From Pseudomonas putida (lineage in GTDB: Bacteria; Pseudomonadota; Gammaproteobacteria; Pseudomonadales; Pseudomonadaceae): a stretch of DNA of 64,000 bases. The notes beneath the pieces were generated by a model, which was not told the origin of the DNA, did not search any database, and saw nothing but the letters and a program-made list of their open reading frames with translations. Location of the stretch: contig NZ_MINI01000038.1 in assembly GCF_002906855.1 (NCBI RefSeq), positions 1,116,001 through 1,180,000 on the forward strand, given 5' to 3'. This document shows positions 31,766-41,726 of the stretch, in pieces. The position numbers and the translations under genes are program-made. Within the stretch, counting starts at the first letter, position 1, and every line of letters begins with the position of its first letter.

Positions 31766-33252
31766 TGACGATGCCATTGAGCAAGCTTTTCGCCCACGCC
31801 AGCCGTGATCCGCTGATCCGTGAACTGACCCTGGATAGCCGTCAGGTGCGTCAGGGCGACCTGTTCCTGGCCGTGCCAGGTGCCAAGGTTGATGGCCGTG
31901 AGCACATTGCCGATGCACTGTCGCGTGGCGCTGCGGCCGTGGCTTACGAAGAGCAGGGCGTCAACGTGCTGCCGCTTACCGATGTACCGCTGATTCCTGT
32001 GAAGGGTCTGATCGGCCAGCTGTCGCAAATTGCCGGGCGCTTCTACGGCGAGCCGAGCCGTCAGCTGAACCTGGTGGGCGTCACCGGCACCAATGGCAAG
32101 ACCAGCGTCACGCAGCTGGTGGCTCAGGCGCTCGATGCGCTGGGCCAGCGCTGCGGCCTGATCGGCACCTTGGGCACCGGCTTCTATGGCGAGCTGCAGA
32201 GCGGCCGCCTGACCACGCCCGATCCGATCGCCGTGCAGTCGACCTTGAGCGACCTCAAGAAGGGCGGCGCCAAGGCTGTGGCCATGGAGGTTTCGTCCCA
32301 CGCCCTGGAGCAGGGCCGTGTTGCTGCGCTGGAATTCGATATCGCGGTCATGACCAACCTGTCCCGCGACCATCTGGACTACCACGGCAGCATGGAGGCC
32401 TACGAGGCCGCCAAGGCCAGGCTGTTCGCATGGCCGAGCCTGCGTTGCCAGGTGGTCAACCTGGATGATGACTTCGGTCGCCGCTTGGCCGACGATTTTG
32501 CTCGCCGCCCGAGTGTCGATCATATCGAGACCCGGCTGCTCAGCTACAGCCTGGAAAACCCGGACGCTTCGCTGTTCTGCCGCGAAGCGCATTTCGATGA
32601 TGATGGCGTGCGCGCCACGCTCGTCACCGCTCAAGGTGAGCGCACTCTGCGTAGCCAGCTGCTGGGTCGCTTCAACCTGAGCAACATGCTCGCGGCGGTG
32701 GCCACGCTGCTGGCGCTGGACTACTCGTTGGAGGAGATCCTCAAGGTCGTCCCCGCCCTGCAGGGCCCGGTCGGCCGCATGCAGCGCCTGGGTGGCGGTG
32801 ACAAGCCGCTGGTAGTGGTCGATTACGCACATACCCCTGATGCCCTGGAAAAAGTCCTCGAAGCCTTGCGCCCGCATGCTCACGGCGAGCTGCTGTGCCT
32901 GTTCGGCTGCGGTGGTGACCGTGATCGCGGCAAGCGCCCGCTGATGGCCGAAGTGGCCGAGCGCCTGGCCGACCGGGTGCTGGTCACCGACGACAACCCG
33001 CGTACTGAAGACCCGCTGCGCATCTTCGACGACATTCGCCCTGGTTTCGCCAAGCCTGCCGACATCGAGTTCGTCGCTGGCCGTGGTGAAGCCATTGCTC
33101 ACCTGATCGCCACCGCTGCTGCCGATGACGTGATCGTCCTGGCCGGCAAGGGGCACGAGGACTACCAGGAGATCAATGGCGAGCGCCATGCCTTCTCCGA
33201 CCTGATCGAAGCCGACAAGGCACTTGCAGCCTGGGAGGCACCACATGCTTAA
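31762..33252 (+). CDS. murE: UDP-MurNAc-tripeptide synthetase MurE (meso-DAP adding)
   Basis: 496 residues. Mur-ligase ATP motif GVTGTNGKTSVTQL, carbamylated-Lys region AKARLFAW, and DNPR in VTDDNPRTEDP, which marks meso-diaminopimelate as the amino acid added. N-terminal substrate loop LTLDSRQVRQGDLFLAVPG. The start ATG overlaps ftsI by 4 nt; further ATG codons at 31765 and 31771 are close alternatives. Confidence 0.97.
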   Translation: MMTMPLSKLFAHASRDPLIRELTLDSRQVRQGDLFLAVPGAKVDGREHIADALSRGAAAVAYEEQGVNVLPLTDVPLIPVKGLIGQLSQIAGRFYGEPSRQLNLVGVTGTNGKTSVTQLVAQALDALGQRCGLIGTLGTGFYGELQSGRLTTPDPIAVQSTLSDLKKGGAKAVAMEVSSHALEQGRVAALEFDIAVMTNLSRDHLDYHGSMEAYEAAKARLFAWPSLRCQVVNLDDDFGRRLADDFARRPSVDHIETRLLSYSLENPDASLFCREAHFDDDGVRATLVTAQGERTLRSQLLGRFNLSNMLAAVATLLALDYSLEEILKVVPALQGPVGRMQRLGGGDKPLVVVDYAHTPDALEKVLEALRPHAHGELLCLFGCGGDRDRGKRPLMAEVAERLADRVLVTDDNPRTEDPLRIFDDIRPGFAKPADIEFVAGRGEAIAHLIATAAADDVIVLAGKGHEDYQEINGERHAFSDLIEADKALAAWEAPHA

Positions 33253-34612
33253 GCCCATGACCCTCAGCCAGCTGACCGGCGCTTTGAATGCGCGCCTGGT
33301 CAACGCCGACGCCAGCTTCACCGGTGTCAGCATCGACAGCCGCAGCGTTGCTGCCGGCCAGTTGTTCGTTGCCCTGAGCGGGCCACGCTTCGATGGCCAT
33401 GACTACCTCGCCGACGTGCAAACCAAAGGCGCCGTTGCTGCACTGGTCGAGCGCGAAATTGCCGATGTTGATCTGCCGCAGCTGCTGGTTGCCGACTGCC
33501 GCGTAGCACTCGGCCAGCTCGGTGCGCTGAACCGCGCTGCCTTCGACAAGCCAGTCGTCGCCATCACCGGTTCCAGCGGCAAGACCACGGTCAAGGAGAT
33601 GCTCGCCAGCATCTTGCGCACCCGCGGCCTGGTGCATGCCACCCGCGGCAACCTGAACAACGACCTAGGTGCACCGCTGACCTTGCTTGAAATCGCTCCG
33701 GAGCACAGCGCTGCGGTGATCGAGCTGGGCGCTTCGCGCATCGGTGAAATCCGCTACACCGTCGGCCTGACCCAGCCGCAGGTGGTGATCATCAACAACG
33801 CCGGTACTGCCCACGTTGGCGAGTTCGGCGGCCCCGAGAAGATCGTCGAAGCCAAGGGCGAGATCCTCGAAGGCCTGGGCGAGGGCGGTATCGCCATTCT
33901 CAACCTGGACGACAAAGCCTTCGCCATCTGGAAGGCCCGTGCCGGTGCGCACAAGGTAATCAGCTTCGCTCGTGGCAACGATCAGGCTGATTTTTACGCC
34001 AGCGACATCGGTCGCGATGCCCGTGGCTGCCCGTCGTTCAAACTGCATGGCGCGGGTGAAACGGTAGACGTGCAACTCAATGTGCTAGGCGAACACAACG
34101 TCAGCAACGCCCTGGCCGCTGCCGCCGCTGCCCATGCCGTTGGTCTGAGCCTGAATGGCATCGCCGCCGGCCTCAACGCCGTGCAGCCGGTCAAGGGCCG
34201 TACCGTGGCGCAAATCGCCCCGAGCGGTGTGCGGGTAATCGACGATACCTACAACGCAAATCCCACCTCGATGTGCGCGGCCATTGATATACTCCGCGCC
34301 TTTTCCGGGCGCACCGTTCTGGTGCTGGGGGATATCGGCGAACTGGGTCAGTGGGCGGAAGAAGGCCACCGGCAGGTGGGTGATTACGCACGCGGCAAGG
34401 TTGACGCCGTGTATGCAACAGGTTCAAACATGGTTCATGCGGTCAAGGCGTTCGGCGCCAATGGCCGTCATTTCGCCACTCAAGCTGAGCTGATCGACGC
34501 CGTTCGCGCCGAGACTGCCAGCGACACCACTATCTTGATCAAGGGCTCGCGCAGCGCTGCGATGGAAAACGTCGTGGCTGCATTGTGCGGTGCCAGCGGG
34601 GAGAAACATTAA
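33245..34612 (+). CDS. murF: UDP-MurNAc-tripeptide-D-Ala-D-Ala ligase MurF
   Basis: 455 residues. P-loop ITGSSGKTTVKEML (about 105-118), NLNNDLGAPLT, ELGASRIGEIRYT and the C-terminal VIDDTYNANPTSM. It adds D-Ala-D-Ala to the UDP-tripeptide and so completes the pentapeptide made by MurC-F. The start overlaps murE by 8 nt; the stop shares one base with mraY. Confidence 0.97.
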   Translation: MLKPMTLSQLTGALNARLVNADASFTGVSIDSRSVAAGQLFVALSGPRFDGHDYLADVQTKGAVAALVEREIADVDLPQLLVADCRVALGQLGALNRAAFDKPVVAITGSSGKTTVKEMLASILRTRGLVHATRGNLNNDLGAPLTLLEIAPEHSAAVIELGASRIGEIRYTVGLTQPQVVIINNAGTAHVGEFGGPEKIVEAKGEILEGLGEGGIAILNLDDKAFAIWKARAGAHKVISFARGNDQADFYASDIGRDARGCPSFKLHGAGETVDVQLNVLGEHNVSNALAAAAAAHAVGLSLNGIAAGLNAVQPVKGRTVAQIAPSGVRVIDDTYNANPTSMCAAIDILRAFSGRTVLVLGDIGELGQWAEEGHRQVGDYARGKVDAVYATGSNMVHAVKAFGANGRHFATQAELIDAVRAETASDTTILIKGSRSAAMENVVAALCGASGEKH

Positions 34613-35694
34613 TGCTGCTGCTGTTGGCCGAGTATCTGCAACAGTTCCACAAGGGCTTCGCGGTCTTCCAGTACCTGTCCCTGCGCGGGATTCTTGGTGT
34701 ACTGACCGCGTTGTCACTGGCGCTGTGGCTGGGGCCGTGGATGATCCGTACCCTGCAGATTCGCCAGATCGGTCAGGCCGTTCGTAACGACGGCCCGCAA
34801 TCGCACCTGTCCAAGTCCGGCACTCCGACCATGGGTGGCGCACTGATCCTGTCTGCAATCGGCGTCAGCACCCTGCTGTGGGCCGACCTGTCCAACCGCT
34901 ATGTCTGGACCGTGCTGATCGTCACTCTGCTGTTCGGTGCCATCGGCTGGGTCGACGACTACCGCAAGGTGATCGAAAAGAACTCACGTGGCCTGCCGAG
35001 CCGCTGGAAGTACTTCTGGCAGTCGGTGTTCGGCCTGGGCGCGGCGGTGTTCCTGTACATGACCGCCCCGACTACTGTCGAAACCACCTTGATCGTGCCG
35101 TTCCTCAAGGACGTCACCATCCCGCTGGGTATCGGCTTCGTCGTACTGACCTATTTCGTCATCGTCGGTTCGAGCAACGCGGTCAACCTGACCGACGGCC
35201 TCGATGGCCTGGCGATCATGCCAACCGTGATGGTCGGCGGCGCCCTGGGTATCTTCTGCTACCTGTCGGGTAACGTGAAGTTTGCCGAATACCTGCTGAT
35301 CCCTTACGTACCGGGCTCGGGCGAGCTGATCGTGTTCTGCGGCGCGCTGATCGGTGCCGGCCTGGGCTTCCTGTGGTTCAACACCTATCCGGCCCAGGTG
35401 TTCATGGGCGACGTCGGCGCACTGGCGCTGGGCGCTGCATTGGGCACCATCGCCGTGATCGTGCGCCAGGAGATCGTGCTGTTCATCATGGGCGGCATCT
35501 TCGTGATGGAAACCCTGTCGGTGGTGATTCAGGTCGCCTCGTTCAAGCTCACCGGCAAGCGCGTGTTCCGCATGGCACCGATTCACCACCACTTTGAACT
35601 CAAGGGCTGGCCTGAGCCACGCGTGATCGTCCGTTTCTGGATCATCACCGTGATTCTGGTACTGATCGGCCTGGCAACCCTGAAACTGAGGTAG
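34612..35694 (+). CDS. mraY: Phospho-MurNAc-pentapeptide translocase MraY
   Basis: 360 residues, about ten membrane helices. The polyprenyl-phosphate transferase motifs are present: GTPTMGG, the Asp pair in GWVDDYRKV, SSNAVNLTDGLDGLAI, FMGDVGALALG and the HHHFE segment (PIHHHFELKGW). It transfers phospho-MurNAc-pentapeptide to undecaprenyl phosphate, making lipid I. Translation restarts at the TAATG junction with murF. Confidence 0.98.
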   Translation: MLLLLAEYLQQFHKGFAVFQYLSLRGILGVLTALSLALWLGPWMIRTLQIRQIGQAVRNDGPQSHLSKSGTPTMGGALILSAIGVSTLLWADLSNRYVWTVLIVTLLFGAIGWVDDYRKVIEKNSRGLPSRWKYFWQSVFGLGAAVFLYMTAPTTVETTLIVPFLKDVTIPLGIGFVVLTYFVIVGSSNAVNLTDGLDGLAIMPTVMVGGALGIFCYLSGNVKFAEYLLIPYVPGSGELIVFCGALIGAGLGFLWFNTYPAQVFMGDVGALALGAALGTIAVIVRQEIVLFIMGGIFVMETLSVVIQVASFKLTGKRVFRMAPIHHHFELKGWPEPRVIVRFWIITVILVLIGLATLKLR

Positions 35695-35700
35695 AAAAGC

Positions 35701-37047
35701 GTGTCATTGATCGCTTCCGACCAATTCCGCATCGTTGTCGGCCTCGGCAAGAGCGGCATGTCCCTGGTTCGCTTCCTGGCGAACCGGGGCATTGCCTTTG
35801 CGGTCGCCGACACCCGTGAGCAACCGCCGGAACTGGAAACCCTGCGCCGTGATTACCCGCAGGTGGAAGTGCGCTGTGGTGAACTGGACGTGGACTTCCT
35901 GTGCCGCGCCAACGAGCTGTACGTGAGTCCGGGCCTGGCCCTGGCCACCCCGGCCCTGCAGCAGGCGGCGGCACGTGGCGTGCAGCTGTCCGGTGACATC
36001 GAACTGTTCGCCCGCCATGCCAAGGCGCCGATCGTGGCGATCAGCGGCTCCAACGCGAAAAGCACCGTTACCACCCTGGTCGGCGAGATGGCCGCCAAGG
36101 CCGGCAAGCGCGTGGCCGTGGGTGGCAACCTGGGCACCCCGGCGCTGGACCTGCTGAGCGACGATGTCGAGCTGTATGTGCTGGAGCTGTCGAGCTTCCA
36201 GCTGGAGACCACCGACCAGCTCAACGCCGAAGTGGCCACCGTGCTGAATATCAGCGAAGACCACATGGACCGCTACAGCGGCCTGCCGGCCTACCACCTG
36301 GCCAAGCACCGGATCTTCCGCGGTGCCCGTCAGGTCGTGGTCAACCGCCAGGATGCCCTGAGCCGGCCGCTGCCGGTGGAAGGCCGCCCATGCTTCACCT
36401 TCGGTCTCAACCAGCCAGATTTCAAGGCCTTCGGCCTGCGCGAAGTCGATGGCGAGAAATACCTGGCGTACGAATTCCAGACGCTGATGCCGGTGCGTGA
36501 GTTGAAGGTTCGTGGCGCCCACAACCAGAGCAACGCCCTGGCGGCCCTGGCCCTCGGTCACGCTGCCGGCCTGCCGTTCGAGCCAATGCTCGAAGCGCTG
36601 CGTGAATTCAAGGGCCTGGCTCACCGTTGCCAGTGGATCCGTGAGCGCAACGCCGTCAACTGGTACGACGATTCCAAGGCCACCAACGTTGGTGCTGCCC
36701 TGGCGGCGATCGAAGGCCTGGGTGCGGACATCGACGGCAAACTGGTGCTGATCGCCGGTGGCGACGGCAAGGGTGCCGATTTCGCCGCCCTGCGCGAGCC
36801 GGTCAACAACTTCTGTCGCGCCGTGGTGCTGCTTGGCCGTGATGCCGAGCGCCTGGCCGAGGCCCTGGGCGATGGCGTGCCGCTGGTGCGGGTCAAGACC
36901 CTGGATGAGGCTGTGCAGCAGTGCGCCGAGCTGGCCCAGCCGGGTGACGCGGTGCTGCTGTCGCCGGCCTGCGCCAGCCTCGACATGTTCAAGAACTTCG
37001 AAGAACGCGGGCGCCTGTTCGCCCAGGCGGCGGGAGGGCTGGCATGA
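35701..37047 (+). CDS. murD: UDP-MurNAc-L-alanine:D-glutamate ligase MurD
   Basis: 448 residues. Rossmann-like N-terminus (VGLGKSGMSLVRFL), P-loop ISGSNAKSTVTTLVG, DDSKATNVGAA and the C-terminal LLSPACASLDMFKNFEERG. The P-loop has Ala where E. coli MurD has Gly (GSNGKST), a point worth checking. It adds D-Glu to UDP-MurNAc-L-Ala. GTG start, 6 nt after mraY; the stop overlaps ftsW by 4 nt. Confidence 0.97.
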   Translation: MSLIASDQFRIVVGLGKSGMSLVRFLANRGIAFAVADTREQPPELETLRRDYPQVEVRCGELDVDFLCRANELYVSPGLALATPALQQAAARGVQLSGDIELFARHAKAPIVAISGSNAKSTVTTLVGEMAAKAGKRVAVGGNLGTPALDLLSDDVELYVLELSSFQLETTDQLNAEVATVLNISEDHMDRYSGLPAYHLAKHRIFRGARQVVVNRQDALSRPLPVEGRPCFTFGLNQPDFKAFGLREVDGEKYLAYEFQTLMPVRELKVRGAHNQSNALAALALGHAAGLPFEPMLEALREFKGLAHRCQWIRERNAVNWYDDSKATNVGAALAAIEGLGADIDGKLVLIAGGDGKGADFAALREPVNNFCRAVVLLGRDAERLAEALGDGVPLVRVKTLDEAVQQCAELAQPGDAVLLSPACASLDMFKNFEERGRLFAQAAGGLA

Positions 37048-38258
37048 TCTTCGGCATCCTCAAGCCGTATCCGTCGCCGCTGATCAGCGGCCGTGGCGTC
37101 GACCTCGACTTCGCCATGCTGGCCGGTTGCCTGGCGCTGCTGGGCCTGGGCCTGGTGATGATCACCTCGGCGTCGTCGGAAGTTGCTGCGGTGCAGTCCG
37201 GTAACCCGCTGTACCACATGTACCGTCACCTGGTGTACGTGTTCCTCGGCCTGGTTGCCTGTGGCGCGACCATGATGGTGCCGATCGCCACCTGGCAGCG
37301 CATGGGCTTCATGATGCTGATCGGTGCCTTCGGCCTGCTGGTGCTGGTGCTGGTGCCGGGGATCGGCCGTGAAGTGAACGGTTCGATGCGCTGGATCGGC
37401 TTCAGCTTCTTCAACGTGCAGCCCTCTGAGATCGCCAAGGTGTTCGTGGTCATCTACCTGGCTGGCTACCTGGTGCGCCGGCAGACCGAGGTGCGCGAGA
37501 CCTGGATGGGCTTCTTCAAGCCGTTCATCGTGCTGCTGCCAATGGCGGCTCTGCTGCTGATGGAACCGGACTTCGGCGCCACCGTGGTGATGATGGGGGC
37601 CGCCGCCGCGATGCTGTTCCTCGGCGGGGTGGGGCTGTTCCGCTTCAGCCTGATGGTGGTGCTGGCGGTGGCTGCGGTGTTCATCCTGGTACAGGCGCAG
37701 CCTTACCGGATGGCGCGCCTGATCACCTTCACCGACCCCTGGTCCGACCAGTTCGGCTCCGGCTACCAGCTGACCCAGGCACTGATCGCCTTCGGCCGCG
37801 GCGAGTGGCTGGGTGTCGGCCTGGGGAACAGCGTGCAGAAGCAGTTCTACCTGCCTGAAGCGCACACCGACTTCGTGTTCTCGGTACTGGCCGAAGAGCT
37901 TGGCGTGGTTGGCTCGCTGGTGACCATCGCGCTGTTCGTCTTCGTCACCATCCGCGCGCTGTACATCGGCCTGTGGGCAGAGAAGGCGAAGCAGTTCTTC
38001 GCCGCCTACATGGCGTTCGGCCTGGCGTTCCTGTGGATCGGCCAGTTCCTGATCAACATCGGCGTGAACGTCGGCCTGCTGCCGACCAAGGGCCTGACCC
38101 TGCCATTCCTCAGTTACGGCGGTTCATCGCTGGTGATCTGCTGTGCTTGCGTGGGTTTGCTGTTGCGCATCGAATGGGAAAGTCGCACGCACCTGGGCAG
38201 CGAGGAGCACGAATTCAAAGAGAGCGATTTTGCCGAGGAGACCAGTCATGGCCGCTGA
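37044..38258 (+). CDS. ftsW: Septal peptidoglycan polymerase FtsW (SEDS family)
   Basis: 404 residues with about ten membrane helices. SEDS-family signatures: WIGFSFFNVQPSEIAKV, SYGGSSLV near the C-terminus, and the acidic/His loop EAHTDFVFSVLAEELG. FtsW polymerises lipid II at the septum together with FtsI. The stop lies 11 nt inside murG. Confidence 0.97.
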   Translation: MIFGILKPYPSPLISGRGVDLDFAMLAGCLALLGLGLVMITSASSEVAAVQSGNPLYHMYRHLVYVFLGLVACGATMMVPIATWQRMGFMMLIGAFGLLVLVLVPGIGREVNGSMRWIGFSFFNVQPSEIAKVFVVIYLAGYLVRRQTEVRETWMGFFKPFIVLLPMAALLLMEPDFGATVVMMGAAAAMLFLGGVGLFRFSLMVVLAVAAVFILVQAQPYRMARLITFTDPWSDQFGSGYQLTQALIAFGRGEWLGVGLGNSVQKQFYLPEAHTDFVFSVLAEELGVVGSLVTIALFVFVTIRALYIGLWAEKAKQFFAAYMAFGLAFLWIGQFLINIGVNVGLLPTKGLTLPFLSYGGSSLVICCACVGLLLRIEWESRTHLGSEEHEFKESDFAEETSHGR

Positions 38259-39327
38259 CGGCAGGAACGTACTGATCATGGCAGGCGGCACCGGGGGCCA
38301 CGTGTTCCCGGCCCTGGCCTGCGCCCGTGAATTCCAGGCCCGCGGCTACACCGTGCATTGGCTGGGCACCCCGCGTGGCATCGAGAACGAACTGGTGCCG
38401 CAAGCCGGCCTGCCACTGCACCTGATTCAGGTCAGTGGCCTGCGTGGCAAAGGCAAGCTTTCGCTGCTCAAGGCACCGTTCACCCTGGTCAAGGCGGTGC
38501 TCCAGGCGCGCCGTATCGTGCGCGAGCTCAAGCCCGTCTGTGTAGTTGGCTTCGGCGGCTATGTGACCGGCCCAGGCGGCGTTGCCGCACGGCTGTGCGG
38601 TGTGCCGTTGGTGATCCACGAGCAGAACGCCCGTGCCGGTACCACCAACCGCCTGCTGCTGCCCCTTGCGGCGCGTGTCTGCGAAGCCTTCCCGGCGACC
38701 TTCGACGCCAGCGACAAGCTGCGTACCACCGGCAACCCGGTGCGCCCGGAGCTGTTCATGGATGCCCAACGGGCGCCCCTGGCCGAGCGCCGCGCGCGCC
38801 TGCTGGTGATGGGGGGCAGCCTGGGTGCGGAACCATTGAACAAATTGTTGCCTAAGGCCCTGTCCGAAGTACCGGCGAACCTGCGCCCAGAGGTGTTCCA
38901 CCAGGCCGGCAAGCACCATGCGCCGGCCACTGCCGAGCGTTACCGCGAAGCGGGTGTCGACGCTCAGGTCGAACCGTTCATCAAGGACATGGCCCATGCC
39001 TATGGCTGGGCCGATATCGTGGTCTGCCGGGCCGGTGCCCTGACAGTCAGCGAACTCGCGGCGGCGGGCCTGCCTTCAATGCTGGTGCCTTTGCCCCACG
39101 CGATCGACGACCACCAGACCTACAACGCCCAATATCTGGCCCAGGAAGGTGCTGCCTTCCTCATGCCACAAGCGACAACTGGCGCAGCGCAACTCGCTGA
39201 ACGCCTGAACGAGGTGCTGATGCAACCCGAGAAACTCAACACCATGGCTGGCACCGCACGGCGCCTGGCCAAACCTGCTGCAACCAGCACCGTGGTCGAT
39301 ATCTGCCTGGAGGTGGCCCATGGTTGA
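38248..39327 (+). CDS. murG: Lipid II synthase MurG (N-acetylglucosaminyltransferase)
   Basis: 359 residues, GT-B fold. The N-terminal GGTGGHVFPALA loop, EQNARAGTTNR, LLVMGGSLGAEPLN and the C-terminal nucleotide site CRAGALTVSELAAAGLPS are all intact. It adds GlcNAc to lipid I. ATG 38248 lies inside ftsW (11-nt overlap); the longer open frame upstream is not used. Confidence 0.98.
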   Translation: MAADGRNVLIMAGGTGGHVFPALACAREFQARGYTVHWLGTPRGIENELVPQAGLPLHLIQVSGLRGKGKLSLLKAPFTLVKAVLQARRIVRELKPVCVVGFGGYVTGPGGVAARLCGVPLVIHEQNARAGTTNRLLLPLAARVCEAFPATFDASDKLRTTGNPVRPELFMDAQRAPLAERRARLLVMGGSLGAEPLNKLLPKALSEVPANLRPEVFHQAGKHHAPATAERYREAGVDAQVEPFIKDMAHAYGWADIVVCRAGALTVSELAAAGLPSMLVPLPHAIDDHQTYNAQYLAQEGAAFLMPQATTGAAQLAERLNEVLMQPEKLNTMAGTARRLAKPAATSTVVDICLEVAHG

Positions 39328-40768
39328 AAGCCAGAAAGCCATGCCCCAGCCGAAGATGGGCCGCATCAATCGTATCCACTTCGTCGGTATCGGCGGCGTG
39401 GGCATGTGCGGTATCGCTGAAGTGCTGCTGAACCTGGGCTACCAGGTGTCCGGTTCCGACCTCAAGGCGTCGCCGGTTACCGAGCGCCTGGAGTCGTTCG
39501 GCGCCGAGATCTTCGTCGGCCACCGCGCCGAGAACGCCGCCAATGCCGATGTGCTGGTGGTGTCCAGCGCCATCAACCCAGCCAACCCGGAAGTCGCCAC
39601 CGCCCTGGAGCGGCGTATTCCGGTGGTACCGCGTGCCGAGATGCTCGCCGAGCTGATGCGCTATCGCCATGGCGTGGCGGTTGCCGGTACCCACGGCAAG
39701 ACCACCACCACCAGCCTGTTGGCTTCGGTATTCGCCGCCGGCGGTCTGGACCCGACTTTCGTCATCGGTGGTCGCCTGACCGCTGCCGGTACCAACGCGC
39801 AGCTGGGCACCAGCCGCTACCTGATTGCCGAAGCCGACGAAAGCGATGCCAGCTTCCTGCACCTGCAGCCGATGGTAGCCGTGGTCACCAACATCGACGC
39901 CGACCACATGGCAACCTACGAGGGTGACTTCAACAAGCTGAAGAAGACCTTCGTCGAGTTCCTGCACAACCTGCCGTTCTATGGCCTGGCCGTGATGTGC
40001 CTGGACGACCCTGTCGTGCGCGAGATCCTGCCGCAGGTCAAGCGCCCGACCGTCACCTACGGTTTCAGCGAAGAGGCCGACATCCGCGCCATCAACGTGC
40101 GCCAGCAGGGCATGCAGACCCACTTCACCGTGCTGCGCCGTGACTGCGAGCCGCTCGAGGTGTCGGTGAACATGCCTGGCAATCACAACGTGCTCAACGC
40201 CTTGGCCACCATCGCCATCGCCACTGACGAAGGCATCAGCGATGAAGCCATCGTCCAGGGCCTGTCCGGCTTCCAGGGTGTCGGCCGACGCTTCCAGGTC
40301 TACGGCGAACTGCCGGTCGACGGCGGCAGCGTGATGCTGGTCGATGACTATGGTCACCACCCGACCGAAGTGGCAGCAGTGATCAAGGCCGTGCGCGGTG
40401 GCTGGCCAAGCCGTCGCCTGGTGATCGTCTACCAGCCGCACCGCTACAGCCGTACCCGCGACCTGTACGACGATTTCGTCCAGGTGCTGGGCGATGCCAA
40501 CGTGCTGCTGTTGATGGAGGTCTACCCGGCCGGCGAAGAGCCGATCCCCGGTGCCGACAGCCGCCAGCTGTGCCACAGCATCCGCCAGCGCGGCAAGCTG
40601 GACCCGATCTACATCGAACGTGGTGCCGAGCTGGCGCCGCTGGTCAAGCCGCTGCTGCGCGCCGGCGACATCCTGATCTGCCAGGGTGCCGGTGACGTCG
40701 GTGGCCTGGCTCCGCAACTGATGAAAAGCCCGCTGTTCGCTGGCGCCCAGCAGGAGAAGTCGAAATGA
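39320..40768 (+). CDS. murC: UDP-N-acetylmuramate:L-alanine ligase MurC
   Basis: 482 residues. FVGIGGVGMCGIAEVL at the N-terminus, P-loop VAGTHGKTTTTSLLA, EADESDASFLHL, and the C-terminal DDYGHHPTEVAA. It adds L-Ala to UDP-MurNAc, the first amino acid of the stem peptide. Overlaps murG by 8 nt and ddlB by 4 nt. Confidence 0.98.
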   Translation: MVESQKAMPQPKMGRINRIHFVGIGGVGMCGIAEVLLNLGYQVSGSDLKASPVTERLESFGAEIFVGHRAENAANADVLVVSSAINPANPEVATALERRIPVVPRAEMLAELMRYRHGVAVAGTHGKTTTTSLLASVFAAGGLDPTFVIGGRLTAAGTNAQLGTSRYLIAEADESDASFLHLQPMVAVVTNIDADHMATYEGDFNKLKKTFVEFLHNLPFYGLAVMCLDDPVVREILPQVKRPTVTYGFSEEADIRAINVRQQGMQTHFTVLRRDCEPLEVSVNMPGNHNVLNALATIAIATDEGISDEAIVQGLSGFQGVGRRFQVYGELPVDGGSVMLVDDYGHHPTEVAAVIKAVRGGWPSRRLVIVYQPHRYSRTRDLYDDFVQVLGDANVLLLMEVYPAGEEPIPGADSRQLCHSIRQRGKLDPIYIERGAELAPLVKPLLRAGDILICQGAGDVGGLAPQLMKSPLFAGAQQEKSK

Positions 40769-41721
40769 CCAGCGCCTACGAACAACTGCACTCGACCCTG
40801 GACGTGAAAGCATTCGGCCGCGTGGCCGTGCTATACGGCGGCAAGAGCGCCGAGCGTGAAGTGTCGCTGAAGTCCGGCGCCGCGGTGATCGACGCACTGA
40901 CCAGTGCCGGTGTCGATGTGGTCGGCATCGATGTCGGTGACGACCTGCTGGAGCGCCTGCAGAGCGAGAAAATCGACCGCGCCTTCATCATCCTCCACGG
41001 CCGTGGCGGTGAGGACGGCAGCATGCAGGGCCTGCTCGAGTGCCTGGGCATCCCCTACACCGGCAGCGGCATCCTCGCTTCGGCACTGGCCATGGACAAG
41101 CTGCGCACCAAGCAGGTGTGGCAGAGCCTGGGTATTCCGACCCCGCGCCACGCGGTGCTGGCCAGTGTCCAGGATTGTGTTGCAGCCAGTACGGAACTGG
41201 GCTTCCCGCTTATCGTCAAACCTGCCCATGAAGGCTCTAGCATCGGCATGGCCAAGGTGAATAGCGAGCAGGAACTGATCGCTGCCTGGCAAGACGCCGC
41301 CCGCTACGATTCGCAAGTCCTGGTCGAGCAATGGATTCACGGCCCGGAGTTCACCATCGCCGTTCTGCGTGGCCAGGTGCTGCCGCCGATCGCCCTGGGC
41401 ACTCCGCACGTGTTCTACGACTACGACGCCAAGTACATCGCCAATGACACCCAGTACCGCATCCCGTGTGGCCTGGACAGTGCCAAGGAGCAGGAACTGA
41501 TCGACCTGACCGCGCGCGCCTGCGATGCCATCGGCATCGAAGGCTGGGGCCGGCTGGACGTGATGCAGGACGAGCTGGGCCGGTTCTGGCTGCTCGAAGT
41601 CAACACCGCACCCGGCATGACTGATCATAGCCTGGTGCCCATGGCGGCCCGCGCGGCCGGCCTGGACTTCCAGCAACTGGTGCTGGCGATCCTGGCCGAA
41701 AGCGTGGCGACGCGAGGTTAA
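40765..41721 (+). CDS. ddlB: D-alanine:D-alanine ligase DdlB
   Basis: 318 residues, ATP-grasp. LYGGKSAEREVSLKSG, LHGRGGEDGSMQGLLE, the Gly-rich loop KPAHEGSSIGMAKV, and the metal-binding EVNTAPGMTDHSLVP are all present. It makes the D-Ala-D-Ala dipeptide used by MurF. Next gene ftsQ starts 5 nt downstream. Confidence 0.97.
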   Translation: MTSAYEQLHSTLDVKAFGRVAVLYGGKSAEREVSLKSGAAVIDALTSAGVDVVGIDVGDDLLERLQSEKIDRAFIILHGRGGEDGSMQGLLECLGIPYTGSGILASALAMDKLRTKQVWQSLGIPTPRHAVLASVQDCVAASTELGFPLIVKPAHEGSSIGMAKVNSEQELIAAWQDAARYDSQVLVEQWIHGPEFTIAVLRGQVLPPIALGTPHVFYDYDAKYIANDTQYRIPCGLDSAKEQELIDLTARACDAIGIEGWGRLDVMQDELGRFWLLEVNTAPGMTDHSLVPMAARAAGLDFQQLVLAILAESVATRG

Positions 41722-41726
41722 CCATC

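Noticed and set aside
31618..33333. 571-codon antisense frame over murE
   Set aside because: Shadow of murE and the ftsI end; no supporting features.
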